From CAVQBC01 sp963848415 (GTDB lineage: Bacteria > Actinomycetota > Thermoleophilia > Solirubrobacterales > Solirubrobacteraceae), in contig CAWKDN010000003.1 of assembly GCA_963848415.1 (NCBI GenBank), forward strand, positions 321,993-385,992: a stretch of DNA of 64,000 bases, given 5' to 3'. The notes under the pieces are model-generated. The model saw nothing but the letters and a program-made list of their open reading frames with translations. It searched no databases and was not told the origin of the DNA. Shown piece after piece: positions 25,421-33,426 of this stretch. The position numbers and the translations under genes are program-made. Each line of letters begins with the position of its first letter. The stretch's first letter is position 1.

Positions 25421-28141
25421 TCATCGCGTGACCCGGAACGCGACCCGCCGGGTGGCCGAACGATTGCCCGCGGCGTCGACCGCCCGCAGGACGAGCGCGT
25501 AGCGGCCTGGGCGCAACGCCCGGTTGCGCAGCCGCCCCGAGAACCGCAGCCGCCGGGTACCAGCGTCGCTTCGCAGCCGGATCGCGCCGGCGACTGGCGC
25601 GACGCGCGGAGGCCGTCCCCTGAGCCGCTCGACGGTCAGGGTGAGCGTGGCTGCCTCCGACACGGCGTAGCGCAGCGTGCTCCCGGCCCGCGCTCCCGCC
25701 GGCAGGAGCGAGCCGCCGGCGCGCGCGGCGCGGAAGGCCGCCGGCGTCAGGCGGGCGCTCGTCAACACCGGGGCGGCGCGATCGACCGCGCGGGACGGCG
25801 GGGTCGGCGCCGACCTCGCGGGCGGAGAACCGGCGGGCGGAGGACCGGCGGGCGGCGGCGGAACGGGCGGCGGGAGCGGCCCGGGCGGCGCCGGGCCCAC
25901 GGGCTCGAAGGTCGCGGTCGCGCCCGCCGGCGCGGCGCCGACCGCGAGCCGGCACGGCCCCGTCCCGCTGCAGGCACCGCTCCAGCCGGCGAACGCCGAG
26001 CCGGCCGCCGGCGCCGCGGTCAGTGTCAGGGTCGCGCCGGGGCTGAAGGCCTGGCGGCAGTCGGGCGGGCAGGCGATGCCGGCCAGGTCGCTGGTCACCG
26101 CGCCGCGACCGCCGCCGGCGAGCGCCACGTCGACCGGCGTCGCGACCGGGCCGGGCGCGCCGGACAAGGTGAAGCGCTGGATCCGGTGGTTTCCGCCGTC
26201 GGCGACGACGAGCGTCGCGCCGTCCGGGGAGACCGCGACGCCGGTCGGCGCCACGAAGCGGCCGGGCGCGCGGCCGTCGCCGCCGATCCGGTCCCAGGCG
26301 CCCGTGCCGGTGGCGAGCCGGAGGATGCGGCTGTTGCCGGTGTCGGCGATCCACAGCGATGCGCCCTGGCCGAAGAGCCCGGTCGGACGGGCGAGCGCCG
26401 CGCCGGGCGGGGCGGGGAGCGGCGTCGCGGCACCACCGCCGGCGAGCGTGAGGATCCGATCGCGCTCCGTGTCGGCGACGTAGATCGTCCCGTCCGCGGT
26501 GGCTGCGACGCCGAACGGGCGCGAGACCGTCGCGCCGCCCAGCGCGACGGTCGACCAGGCACCCGAGGCCGGGTCCAGGCGCCGCACGCGGTCGTTGCCG
26601 GTGTCGGCCACGAGGATCGTCCCGGCCGGCCCCGGCTCCACCGCGACGGCGCGCGGCCCGCTCAGGCCGCCGCCGTAGGACGCGATCCAGCTCCCGTTCG
26701 GGGCGAGTCGCTGGACGCGGTCGTTGCCCGTGTCGGCCACCCAGATCGCCTGGCGCTCCGGGTCGAAGACGGCCGAGGCCGGCACGTCGAACTCGCCCGG
26801 GCGGTCGCGCGGCGCCGCGTAGCCCGAGCGGGTGGAGATGTAGCCCGTCTGGCCGGCGTAGGCGCCGTCGGGCGCGAGCCGCTGCAGGCGGTCGGCCAGC
26901 GTGTCGGCGACGTGGATCGTCCCCGCCGCGTCGACCGCCAGCCCGCCGGGGCGCGAGACATAGCCGGGACCGCGCCCCGCGACGCCCCACACGGCCTGCA
27001 CGGCGCCGTCGGCGCCGAAGGTCTGAACGCGGTTGTTGGCGTTGTCGGCCACGGCGACGCCGCCGATCGGGTCGTCGGCGAGCGCCGCGAGCGCCCGCGG
27101 GTACTCGAACGCGCCGGGCTGCGGGCCGAACGTGCCCCACTCGCGGACGAAGCCCAGGCTCTCGACGTCAAAGGCCTGCACGCGGTGGTTGTTGTTGTCG
27201 AGCACGTAGAGCTGGCGCGGGGCGCGCGCGTCTATCCCGACGTCGTAGGGAAACTCGAACTGGCCCGGGCCGGCGCCGAAGGACCCGATCTGGCGCTGGT
27301 AGGTGCCGTCAGGCAGGTACTCCACCACGCGGTGGTTGCGGTCGTCGGCCACCCACACGTGACGGCGGCCGGCCGCGTCGGGCTGCGGGTCGACCGCGAT
27401 GCCCTGCGGGTAGTTGAGGCGGTCGTCGAACGCGGGGCTCGTGCAGCCCACCGCCGAGCAGTCGCCCAGCGAGCCCCACACCGCGTCCGGCACGGGCGCG
27501 TCGACCACAGGGCCCGAGCGCGGGCCCGGCGGCAGCACGGCCCGGCCGCCGGCCTGCTCGGTGAGCGCGAAGGCCTGCACGCGGTGGTTGTTCTGGTCGG
27601 CCACGTAGACCCGCGGCACCGCGCTCGCGGCCGGGTGGTCGACCGCGATGCCGCCGGCGCCCGTGTTCGCGCCGAGCTGGAAGCGGCCGGGCGCCGTCCC
27701 GCGCGTGCCCCACGCCGCCAGCCACGCGCCCGAGCCCGCGTCGAAGACCTGCACGCGGTCGTTCTCGGAGTCGAGCACGTACAGGTGGCCTGCGCGGTCG
27801 GTGGCGAGCCCGCCGATCGTCCCGAGCCGGCCGGTCTGCCGGGCGTCCGCGCGGAAGCCGATGTCCGCCCCCCACGCGCCCGAGCGCGAGAAGCGCTGCA
27901 CGACGCCGCTGTACTGGTCACCCACGAAGACCTGAGAGCCGCCCGGGCTGTAGGCGATCCCCTGCGGGAAGCGGAAGACGCCCTGGCCGGTCGGGGGCGC
28001 CTCGCCGAGCACTGCGACGCCCGTGTAGCAGCCGGCGTCGACGCAGCCCTGGGCCGTAGCTCGGGCGGGTGCGGCGACGGCCACGGCGGCGAGCGTCAGC
28101 ACGATCGCCGTCAGCTCCCACACCCGTCGCGTGCCCTCCAT
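25421..28141 (-). CDS. Secreted NHL-repeat beta-propeller protein with InlB B-like repeat
   Basis: 906 residues when started at ATG 28141 (MEGTRRVWELTAIVLTL), which gives a regular signal peptide ending at ATAQ; an ATG 45 bases upstream would add a basic extension. From about residue 30 to 620 there are a dozen or more NHL repeats, recognisable by units such as GIAYSPGGSQVFVGDQ, GGLATDRAGHLYVLDS and NDRVQVF, forming one or two beta-propellers. Residues about 630-700 resemble a divergent bacterial B-repeat (CPPDCRQAFSPGATLTL, FAGWSGACSG). A Pro-rich linker and a C-terminal Ig-like domain (SGRLRNRALRPGRYALVLRAVDAAGN) follow. It probably sits at the surface and binds proteins or polysaccharide. 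It is divergent from the ABC transporter. Confidence 0.85.
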   Translation of the reverse strand: MEGTRRVWELTAIVLTLAAVAVAAPARATAQGCVDAGCYTGVAVLGEAPPTGQGVFRFPQGIAYSPGGSQVFVGDQYSGVVQRFSRSGAWGADIGFRADARQTGRLGTIGGLATDRAGHLYVLDSENDRVQVFDAGSGAWLAAWGTRGTAPGRFQLGANTGAGGIAVDHPAASAVPRVYVADQNNHRVQAFALTEQAGGRAVLPPGPRSGPVVDAPVPDAVWGSLGDCSAVGCTSPAFDDRLNYPQGIAVDPQPDAAGRRHVWVADDRNHRVVEYLPDGTYQRQIGSFGAGPGQFEFPYDVGIDARAPRQLYVLDNNNHRVQAFDVESLGFVREWGTFGPQPGAFEYPRALAALADDPIGGVAVADNANNRVQTFGADGAVQAVWGVAGRGPGYVSRPGGLAVDAAGTIHVADTLADRLQRLAPDGAYAGQTGYISTRSGYAAPRDRPGEFDVPASAVFDPERQAIWVADTGNDRVQRLAPNGSWIASYGGGLSGPRAVAVEPGPAGTILVADTGNDRVRRLDPASGAWSTVALGGATVSRPFGVAATADGTIYVADTERDRILTLAGGGAATPLPAPPGAALARPTGLFGQGASLWIADTGNSRILRLATGTGAWDRIGGDGRAPGRFVAPTGVAVSPDGATLVVADGGNHRIQRFTLSGAPGPVATPVDVALAGGGRGAVTSDLAGIACPPDCRQAFSPGATLTLTAAPAAGSAFAGWSGACSGTGPCRLAVGAAPAGATATFEPVGPAPPGPLPPPVPPPPAGPPPAGSPPARSAPTPPSRAVDRAAPVLTSARLTPAAFRAARAGGSLLPAGARAGSTLRYAVSEAATLTLTVERLRGRPPRVAPVAGAIRLRSDAGTRRLRFSGRLRNRALRPGRYALVLRAVDAAGNRSATRRVAFRVTR

Positions 28142-28209
28142 CGGCGCCCAGCGTAGTACCGCCGGTCTCGATCGGTTGGTTGTCATGAGCCGGTGGTAAC
28201 GTCGCGCCC

Positions 28210-28968
28210 ATGAGCGAGGGAGCCAACGGCTCCAGCGCGCTGGTGGAGCTTCGCGGCATCCGCAAGGCGTTCGGGGACAACCTCGTGCTCGACGGCATCG
28301 ACCTCGAGGTCGCGCCGGGTGAGGCGATCGTGATCGCGGGGCCGTCGGGCTCGGGCAAGTCGACGCTGCTGCGGTGCATCAACGGGCTCGAGCCGGTCGA
28401 CGAGGGGGAGATCAGCTTCGACGGCCGCTCCGTGACCCGGGCGGGCAAGGCGATCACGGGGTTGCGGGCGCAGATCGGGATGGTCTTCCAGCAGTTCAAC
28501 CTCTTCCCGCACATGACGGTGCGCCAGAACGTCACGCTGGCCCCGATCCAGGCCAAGGGCGAGTCGCGCTCCACCGCACGGGAGCTGGCGGACCGGCTGC
28601 TCGAACGCGTCGGGATCGCCGAGAAGGCCGATCAGTACCCAGCCGACCTCTCTGGCGGCCAGCAGCAGCGCGTGGCGATCGCCCGTGCGCTGGCCATGGA
28701 GCCCAAGCTCATGCTGTTCGACGAGCCGACCTCGGCGCTTGACCCGGAGATGATCCGGGAGGTGCTCGACGTGATGCGCACGCTCGCCCGCGAGGGGATG
28801 ACCATGCTCGTGGTCACGCACGAGATGGGCTTCGCGCGGGAGGTCTGCGACCGGCTCGTGTTCATCGACGAGGGGCGGATCGTCGAGCAGGCGCCGCCCG
28901 CGGAGTTCTTCGCCAACGCGCGCTCGCAGCGCGCACGGGAGTTCGTCGACAAGATCATCCACCACTAG
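28210..28968 (+). CDS. Polar amino acid ABC transporter ATP-binding protein
   Basis: 252 residues with every ABC motif. Walker A is GPSGSGKST near residue 44, and the Q-loop is VFQQFNLFPHMTVRQN. The signature LSGGQQQRVAIARALA and Walker B LMLFDEPTSALDPEM follow, then the switch His in VTHEMGFAREV. The sequence is typical of GlnQ/GltL-type subunits of glutamine/glutamate importers. It is first in an operon with a lipoprotein and two permeases. The ATG at 28210 comes 68 bases from the divergent NHL gene, so both promoters share a short intergenic region. Confidence 0.94.
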   Translation: MSEGANGSSALVELRGIRKAFGDNLVLDGIDLEVAPGEAIVIAGPSGSGKSTLLRCINGLEPVDEGEISFDGRSVTRAGKAITGLRAQIGMVFQQFNLFPHMTVRQNVTLAPIQAKGESRSTARELADRLLERVGIAEKADQYPADLSGGQQQRVAIARALAMEPKLMLFDEPTSALDPEMIREVLDVMRTLAREGMTMLVVTHEMGFAREVCDRLVFIDEGRIVEQAPPAEFFANARSQRAREFVDKIIHH

Positions 28969-28982
28969 GAGGTGTGTGCGCC

Positions 28983-29876
28983 ATGAAGGGGAGCTGGCGG
29001 TGGTTCGCGGTCCTGATGACCGCGCTGGGGCTCGCGCTCGCGGGTGCGGGCTGCGGGGAGGACGAGGAAGAGAGCGGCGGCGGCGGGAGCCAGGCCGCCG
29101 ACGTCAAGCAGTACGACGCGGCGACGACGCTCGGCAAGATCCAGCAGAAGGGGGAGATCACGATCGGCGTGAAGTTCGACGTCCCGCCGTTCGGCTTCAA
29201 GAACCCCCAGAACAACCAGGTAGAGGGCTTCGACGTCGACCTGGGCAAGGCGATCGCCGAGGATCTCGGGGTCAAGCCGAAGTTCATCGAGGCGATCTCC
29301 GACAACCGCATCCCGTTCCTGATGGAAGGCACGGCCGACCTGATCCTCTCCACCATGACGATCAACGCCGAGCGGGTGCTCGAGATCGACTTCTCGCAGC
29401 CGTACTACATCGCCCGGGGCCGGATCCTGGTCAAGAAGGGCTCGGACATCACGGGCGTCGAGTCGCTGGCGGGCAAGAGCGTCTGCACGGCGCTGGGCTC
29501 GACGTACGAGGCGACCATCAAGAAGCAGGCGCCGAAGGCCGACCTCAAGCTCGTCGACTCCTACTCGGAGTGCCTGGAGCTGATCCAGAACGGCGGGGTG
29601 GACGCCGTCTCGACCGACGACGTGATCCTGACGGGCATGATCATCCAGGACGACACGCTCGAGCTGGTCGGCAAGGAGCTCACGCAAGAGCCCTACGGCG
29701 TGGGCATCAAGAAGGGCGAGACCGAGGTGACGCAGTTCGTCGACCAGTCCCTCGAGGCCTACGAGCAGGACGGCCGCTGGCAGAAGACCTACGACCGCTG
29801 GGTCGGGCGCTACACCGGACAGCAGGAAGAGCCGCCGACCATGACGCTGGAGGAGGCGGTCGAGCTGTCGAAGTGA
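28983..29876 (+). CDS. Amino acid ABC transporter substrate-binding lipoprotein
   Basis: 297 residues. AGGAGG at 28968-28973 lies nine bases before ATG 28983 and decides this start over GTG 28974, which touches the ribosome site. The signal peptide ends in a lipobox (LALAGAGC, Cys24), followed by an acidic Gly-rich tether. The periplasmic-binding-protein fold type II shows GEITIGVKFDVPPFGF, EGFDVDLGKAIAEDLG and ILSTMTINAERVLEIDFS, as in glutamate/glutamine binding proteins. It is anchored outside the membrane and hands substrate to the two permeases. The stop overlaps the next start by 4 bases. Confidence 0.93.
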   Translation: MKGSWRWFAVLMTALGLALAGAGCGEDEEESGGGGSQAADVKQYDAATTLGKIQQKGEITIGVKFDVPPFGFKNPQNNQVEGFDVDLGKAIAEDLGVKPKFIEAISDNRIPFLMEGTADLILSTMTINAERVLEIDFSQPYYIARGRILVKKGSDITGVESLAGKSVCTALGSTYEATIKKQAPKADLKLVDSYSECLELIQNGGVDAVSTDDVILTGMIIQDDTLELVGKELTQEPYGVGIKKGETEVTQFVDQSLEAYEQDGRWQKTYDRWVGRYTGQQEEPPTMTLEEAVELSK

Positions 29877-30547
29877 CGGTCCCGGGCTTCGGGCTGATCG
29901 GCTTCCTCGCCGAGCACTGGCGCGAGCTCCTCTCGGGGCTCGGGGTGACCGTCCGCCTGGTGGCGGTGTCCTTCGCCGTCGCCATGGTGGTCGGCACCGT
30001 GGTCGCCGCCTTGCGCGTGGCCCCCAACGTCTGGCTGCAGCGGCTCGGCGCGATCTACGTCGAGACGTTTCGCAACGTGCCGCTGCTCGTCCTGCTGTTC
30101 ATCTCGTTCGCCGGGTTGCGGCGGGCCGGCCTCCCCGTCAACGCGTGGGTCGCCGGCACCGCCTCGCTCGGGCTCTATACGGCGGCTTACGTCGCCGAGG
30201 CGCTGCGTTCGGGGGTGTTCTCCGTCGGCAAGGGGCAGATCGACGCGTCGCTGTCGCTCGGTTTCACCTACGCGCAGACCCTGCGCCACATCGTCCTGCC
30301 GCAGGCCTTCAGGACCGTGATCTCGCCGCTCGGCTCGCTGACCATCGCGATGATCAAGAACTCGGCGATCATCGGCGTCTCGCTGCTCGCCCTGGGCGAT
30401 CAGCTCAAGCGCGCGCGGGAGATCGCCTCGCGCACCTTCGAGACCAACGAGGCGTTCTTCTGGGCCGCCGTCGGCTACCTGCTGCTCACCGGCGCGGTGA
30501 CATTGCTCGTCCGCGCGCTCGAACGGCGCTACGCCATCCGCCGATGA
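29873..30547 (+). CDS. Amino acid ABC transporter permease 1
   Basis: 224 residues from GTG 29873, overlapping the lipoprotein stop (GTGA). There are about five membrane helices. The coupling EAA-loop region is QIDASLSLGFTYAQTLRHIVLPQAFR, typical of HisM/GlnP-type permeases, and ETFRNVPLLVLLFI is the conserved early segment. It pairs with the following permease to form the membrane channel for the imported amino acid. It overlaps the next gene by 4 bases (ATGA). Confidence 0.92.
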   Translation: MTVPGFGLIGFLAEHWRELLSGLGVTVRLVAVSFAVAMVVGTVVAALRVAPNVWLQRLGAIYVETFRNVPLLVLLFISFAGLRRAGLPVNAWVAGTASLGLYTAAYVAEALRSGVFSVGKGQIDASLSLGFTYAQTLRHIVLPQAFRTVISPLGSLTIAMIKNSAIIGVSLLALGDQLKRAREIASRTFETNEAFFWAAVGYLLLTGAVTLLVRALERRYAIRR

Positions 30548-31344
30548 GCTACCTCTTCGACCCCGCCAACTGGGAGTGGCTGTTCACCGGCAACAACGTC
30601 CGCTTCATCCTCGAGGGCTTCCTGATCAACCTCCAGCTGGCGCTGATCGCGATCGTGTTCGCGCTGGCGGTCGGGCTGGTGCTGGCGCTCGCCCGCCTCT
30701 CGCGGCTGCGCTGGCTGTCGTTCGTGGCCGGCGTCTGGGTCGACGTCTTTCGCAACCTGCCGCTGATCTTCCTGATCCTCTACCTCGCCCTGTGGCTGCC
30801 GAGCTGGCTGCGGGAGGGCTGGGAGTCGGTGGTGCCCGCGTGGGCGCCGGAGGCCTTTCAGTCCGGCCTCGTGGTGGCCGCGCTGCTGGGCCTGGTGCTC
30901 TACAACTCGGCGGTGCTGGCCGAGATCATGCGCGCGGGCATCCTCTCGCTCCCGCGCGGGCAGGCGGAGGCCGCCCAGGCGCTCGGACTGAGCCCGGCCC
31001 AGGCGCTGCGCTACGTCATCCTGCCCCAGGGGCTCCGGCGCATGGTGCCGGCGACGGTCTCCCAGCTGATCACGCTCAACAAGGACACGACCCTCGTGTC
31101 GATCATCGCGATCACCGAGGTGATGCGCCGCGGGCGGATCGTGACCTCGTCGAACTTCTTCGCGCTGGTCGAGGCCCCGGTGCTGCAGGTGTTCATCTTC
31201 ATCGGCCTGCTCTTCATCGTCGTCAACCTCGCGCTGTCGCGGCTGTCGCGGCGGCTCGAGATCCGCGAGCGCCGGAGGACCGGCACGCGGATGAAGCGCG
31301 TGAGCGGGCTGGAGGACCAGGTGCCCGCGTCCGAGCCGGTCTGA
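30544..31344 (+). CDS. Amino acid ABC transporter permease 2
   Basis: 266 residues. The N-terminus places the first helix after FTGNNVRFILEGFLINLQL. VDVFRNLPLIFLILYLALW and the EAA loop GQAEAAQALGLSPAQALRYVILPQ mark a GlnP/GltJK-like permease. It has a longer periplasmic loop than permease 1 (around SWLREGWESVVPAWAPEAF) and a basic cytoplasmic tail. Two different permeases with one ATPase and one binding protein is the arrangement of glutamate/glutamine transporters. It is the last gene of this operon. Confidence 0.92.
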   Translation: MSYLFDPANWEWLFTGNNVRFILEGFLINLQLALIAIVFALAVGLVLALARLSRLRWLSFVAGVWVDVFRNLPLIFLILYLALWLPSWLREGWESVVPAWAPEAFQSGLVVAALLGLVLYNSAVLAEIMRAGILSLPRGQAEAAQALGLSPAQALRYVILPQGLRRMVPATVSQLITLNKDTTLVSIIAITEVMRRGRIVTSSNFFALVEAPVLQVFIFIGLLFIVVNLALSRLSRRLEIRERRRTGTRMKRVSGLEDQVPASEPV

Positions 31345-31349
31345 GTCTC

Positions 31350-31363
31350 GGCGCCCGGGCGCC
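31350..31363. terminator. GC palindrome after the ABC operon
   Basis: ggcgcccgggcgcc is a perfect 14-bp palindrome starting 6 bases after the last permease stop. It lacks a T run, so it is at best a GC-type hairpin that could end or stabilise the transcript. Confidence 0.3.
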
Positions 31364-31405
31364 GCGCGACCCCCCGGCACCGCCGCGCGCCGCGCGACGG
31401 TTAGG

Positions 31406-32539
31406 TTGCCCGGCGTGTCCGCGCGGGCCTCCACCACCGCGATGTTCGTCGTCAACGGCGCGGTCGTCGGCGCCTGGATCGCGCAGATCCCGTTCATCCA
31501 GGAGCGCTTCGACCTCTCCAACGGCACGCTCGGGCTGGTGATCCTCGGCGTCGCCTGCGGCGCGATCCTCGGCACGTTGGTCGCGGGCCAGGCGATCGCC
31601 CGGGCGGGCAGCGCCAAGGTGGTGCGGGCCGCAGCGCCGGCGTGCGCCGCGCTGCTGGCCCTGCCGCTGCTGGCGCCCTCGCCGGCGCTGACCACGGCGG
31701 GCCTGCTGGCGCTCGGCCTCGCCTCGGGCGCGATGGACGTCTCGATGAACTCCCAGGGCGTCGCCGACGAGCGCGACCACGGTCGCCCGATCATGTCCTC
31801 GCTGCACGCCGGCTGGAGCCTCGGCGGGCTCCTGGGCTCGGTCTCGGTCGCGCTGGCGACGGCGGCCGGGGTGCAGCCGCGCGTGCAGCTCCTCGCCGCC
31901 GCTGCCGTGCTCGTCGCGGCCGCGCTCGTGGCCGGGCGAGGGCTGGGTCGCGGCTCGCGGGCCGCCGGCACCGCCGGCACCGCCGGTCCCATGATCGTCC
32001 TCCCGTCGCGCGGGGTGCTCCTGCTCGCCGTGCTGTGCCTGCTGGTCATGGTCATGGAGGGCGCGATGGGCGACTGGAGCGGCGTCTACCTGCGCCGGGA
32101 GACGGGCGCCCAGGCCAGCGTGGCGGCGCTCGGGTTCGCGGCGCTGTCGGCCGGGATGCTGCTCGGGCGGGTGTTCGGCGACGCGGTCAATCGCCGGATC
32201 GGGTCCGTCCGGCTGCTGCGCGGCGGCGCGCTGCTCGCCGGTCTGGCGCTCGCGGGCTTCCTGCTCGTCGGCGAGCCGGCCGCGACGCTGGCCGGCGTCG
32301 CGCTCGTCGGCCTCGGCGTCGCCAACGGCGTGCCGCTGCTCTTCAGCGCCGCCGGCCGGGCGGGCGAGGAGCAGGCCGGGCCGGGGATCGCGGCGGTGAG
32401 CTCGTTCGGGAGCCTCGGGTTCCTGGCGGGGCCGCCGCTGATCGGCCTGACGGCCGACGTGATCGGCCTGCCCGTCACGCTGGCGGCCTTGTGCGTAGCC
32501 ATGGGTGCCGTCGTGCTTGCGGCCGACGCGGCGGGCTAG
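31406..32539 (+). CDS. Major facilitator superfamily transporter
   Basis: 377 residues with about twelve membrane helices. The N-terminal half has TTAMFVVNGAVVGAWIAQIP and the GAILGTLVAGQAIARAGS loop; SGAMDVSMNSQGV and SSLHAGWSLGGLLGS are conserved in the subgroup that includes FucP-like and YbjJ-like proteins. The C-terminal half has AMGDWSGVYLRRETGA and VGLGVANGVPLLFSAAGR. The substrate is unknown. TTG 31406 gives the longest protein; GTG 31415 is three codons later. The gene converges with the ArsR-SRPBCC gene, with only 2 bases between the stops. Confidence 0.88.
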   Translation: MPGVSARASTTAMFVVNGAVVGAWIAQIPFIQERFDLSNGTLGLVILGVACGAILGTLVAGQAIARAGSAKVVRAAAPACAALLALPLLAPSPALTTAGLLALGLASGAMDVSMNSQGVADERDHGRPIMSSLHAGWSLGGLLGSVSVALATAAGVQPRVQLLAAAAVLVAAALVAGRGLGRGSRAAGTAGTAGPMIVLPSRGVLLLAVLCLLVMVMEGAMGDWSGVYLRRETGAQASVAALGFAALSAGMLLGRVFGDAVNRRIGSVRLLRGGALLAGLALAGFLLVGEPAATLAGVALVGLGVANGVPLLFSAAGRAGEEQAGPGIAAVSSFGSLGFLAGPPLIGLTADVIGLPVTLAALCVAMGAVVLAADAAG

Positions 32540-32541
32540 CG

Positions 32542-33315
32542 TCAGTCGCGCGACATCTCCCACGGCGCCTGTGGCAGCGCGCTCCCGGTCTCAAGGAAGG
32601 ACTTCAGGTTGGAGAGCACCGCCGCCCAGCCGGCCTCGGCGTCGCCGCGGTCCTCGTCGGCCAGGTCCTCGTGGGTCACCGTCAGGCGCACGATGTCGCC
32701 GTAGGGCTCGACGTCGAAGGTCACGCGCGAGGTGCGCTCGTCGTCGGTCGCCCCGGGCTCGGTCCAGGTGGTCACCAGGCGCGTGGGCGGGGCGCTCTCG
32801 ACCACCTCGCCGACGACGTCGGCGATCCCGGAGCCGTCCGTGCGCCGGTGCTCCCACGGCGACCCGGGCTGCCAGTCCGAGACGTTGCTGTGGCCCCAGT
32901 AGGCGGCGGTCGCGTCGGGATCGGTCAGCGCGTCCCAGACCCGCTCGGGGGTGCTCTCGATGTAGGTGACGTACACGAACGCCGGCTTGTCGGGCATCGG
33001 TTCCTCCGCTTGTCGCTTGACGGTGCTCAGCGCCCGCAAGCGCGGGCGCTCGAACTGGTCGATCCAGCGGTCCTGCAGGTCTGAGATGGGCACGGGATTG
33101 AGGTAGTGCAGCTTCTCCCGGCCGCGCCGGACCGTGCTGATCAGGTTCGCCGCCTCGAGCACGGCGAGGTGTTGCGTGGCTGCCTGGCGAGTCATCGCGA
33201 CGGGCGCGCACAGCTCGCCCAGGGTCTGTCCGTTGTCCTCGCGCAGGCGGTCGAGCAGCTGCCGCCGGGTGCGGTCGGCCAGGGCCTTGAAGACCATGTC
33301 GGCGTCCGGCGGCAC
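32542..33315 (-). CDS. ArsR-type HTH fused to an SRPBCC (AHSA1-like) domain
   Basis: 257 residues with two domains. Residues 1-95 are a winged helix of the ArsR type (VFKALADRTRRQLLDRL, LCAPVAMTRQAATQHLAVLEAANLI). Residues 105-250 are a START/SRPBCC hydrophobic-pocket domain of the AHSA1 group (PAFVYVTYIESTPERVWDALTDP, SRVTFDVEPYGDIVRLTVTHE). In most genomes these are two adjacent genes, with the ArsR gene first; here they are joined by RQAEEPMPDK, whose Met 107 may be the former start of the second gene. The protein is probably a ligand-sensing regulator. No partner gene is next to it. Confidence 0.88.
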   Translation of the reverse strand: MPPDADMVFKALADRTRRQLLDRLREDNGQTLGELCAPVAMTRQAATQHLAVLEAANLISTVRRGREKLHYLNPVPISDLQDRWIDQFERPRLRALSTVKRQAEEPMPDKPAFVYVTYIESTPERVWDALTDPDATAAYWGHSNVSDWQPGSPWEHRRTDGSGIADVVGEVVESAPPTRLVTTWTEPGATDDERTSRVTFDVEPYGDIVRLTVTHEDLADEDRGDAEAGWAAVLSNLKSFLETGSALPQAPWEMSRD

Positions 33316-33426
33316 GCGGTCATTATGCAGGTAGATGCTTGCATGTCAACCGCGCGGGTTCCTTGCCGCAGGTTGCGGCGTGGGACCGCGAGGCCATCCG
33401 GAGCGGCGCCTAATCTCTCCGGTCTC

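Noticed and set aside
25400..28156. Long plus-strand frame opposite the NHL gene
   Set aside because: Antisense shadow of a repetitive GC-rich gene; no recognisable domain.
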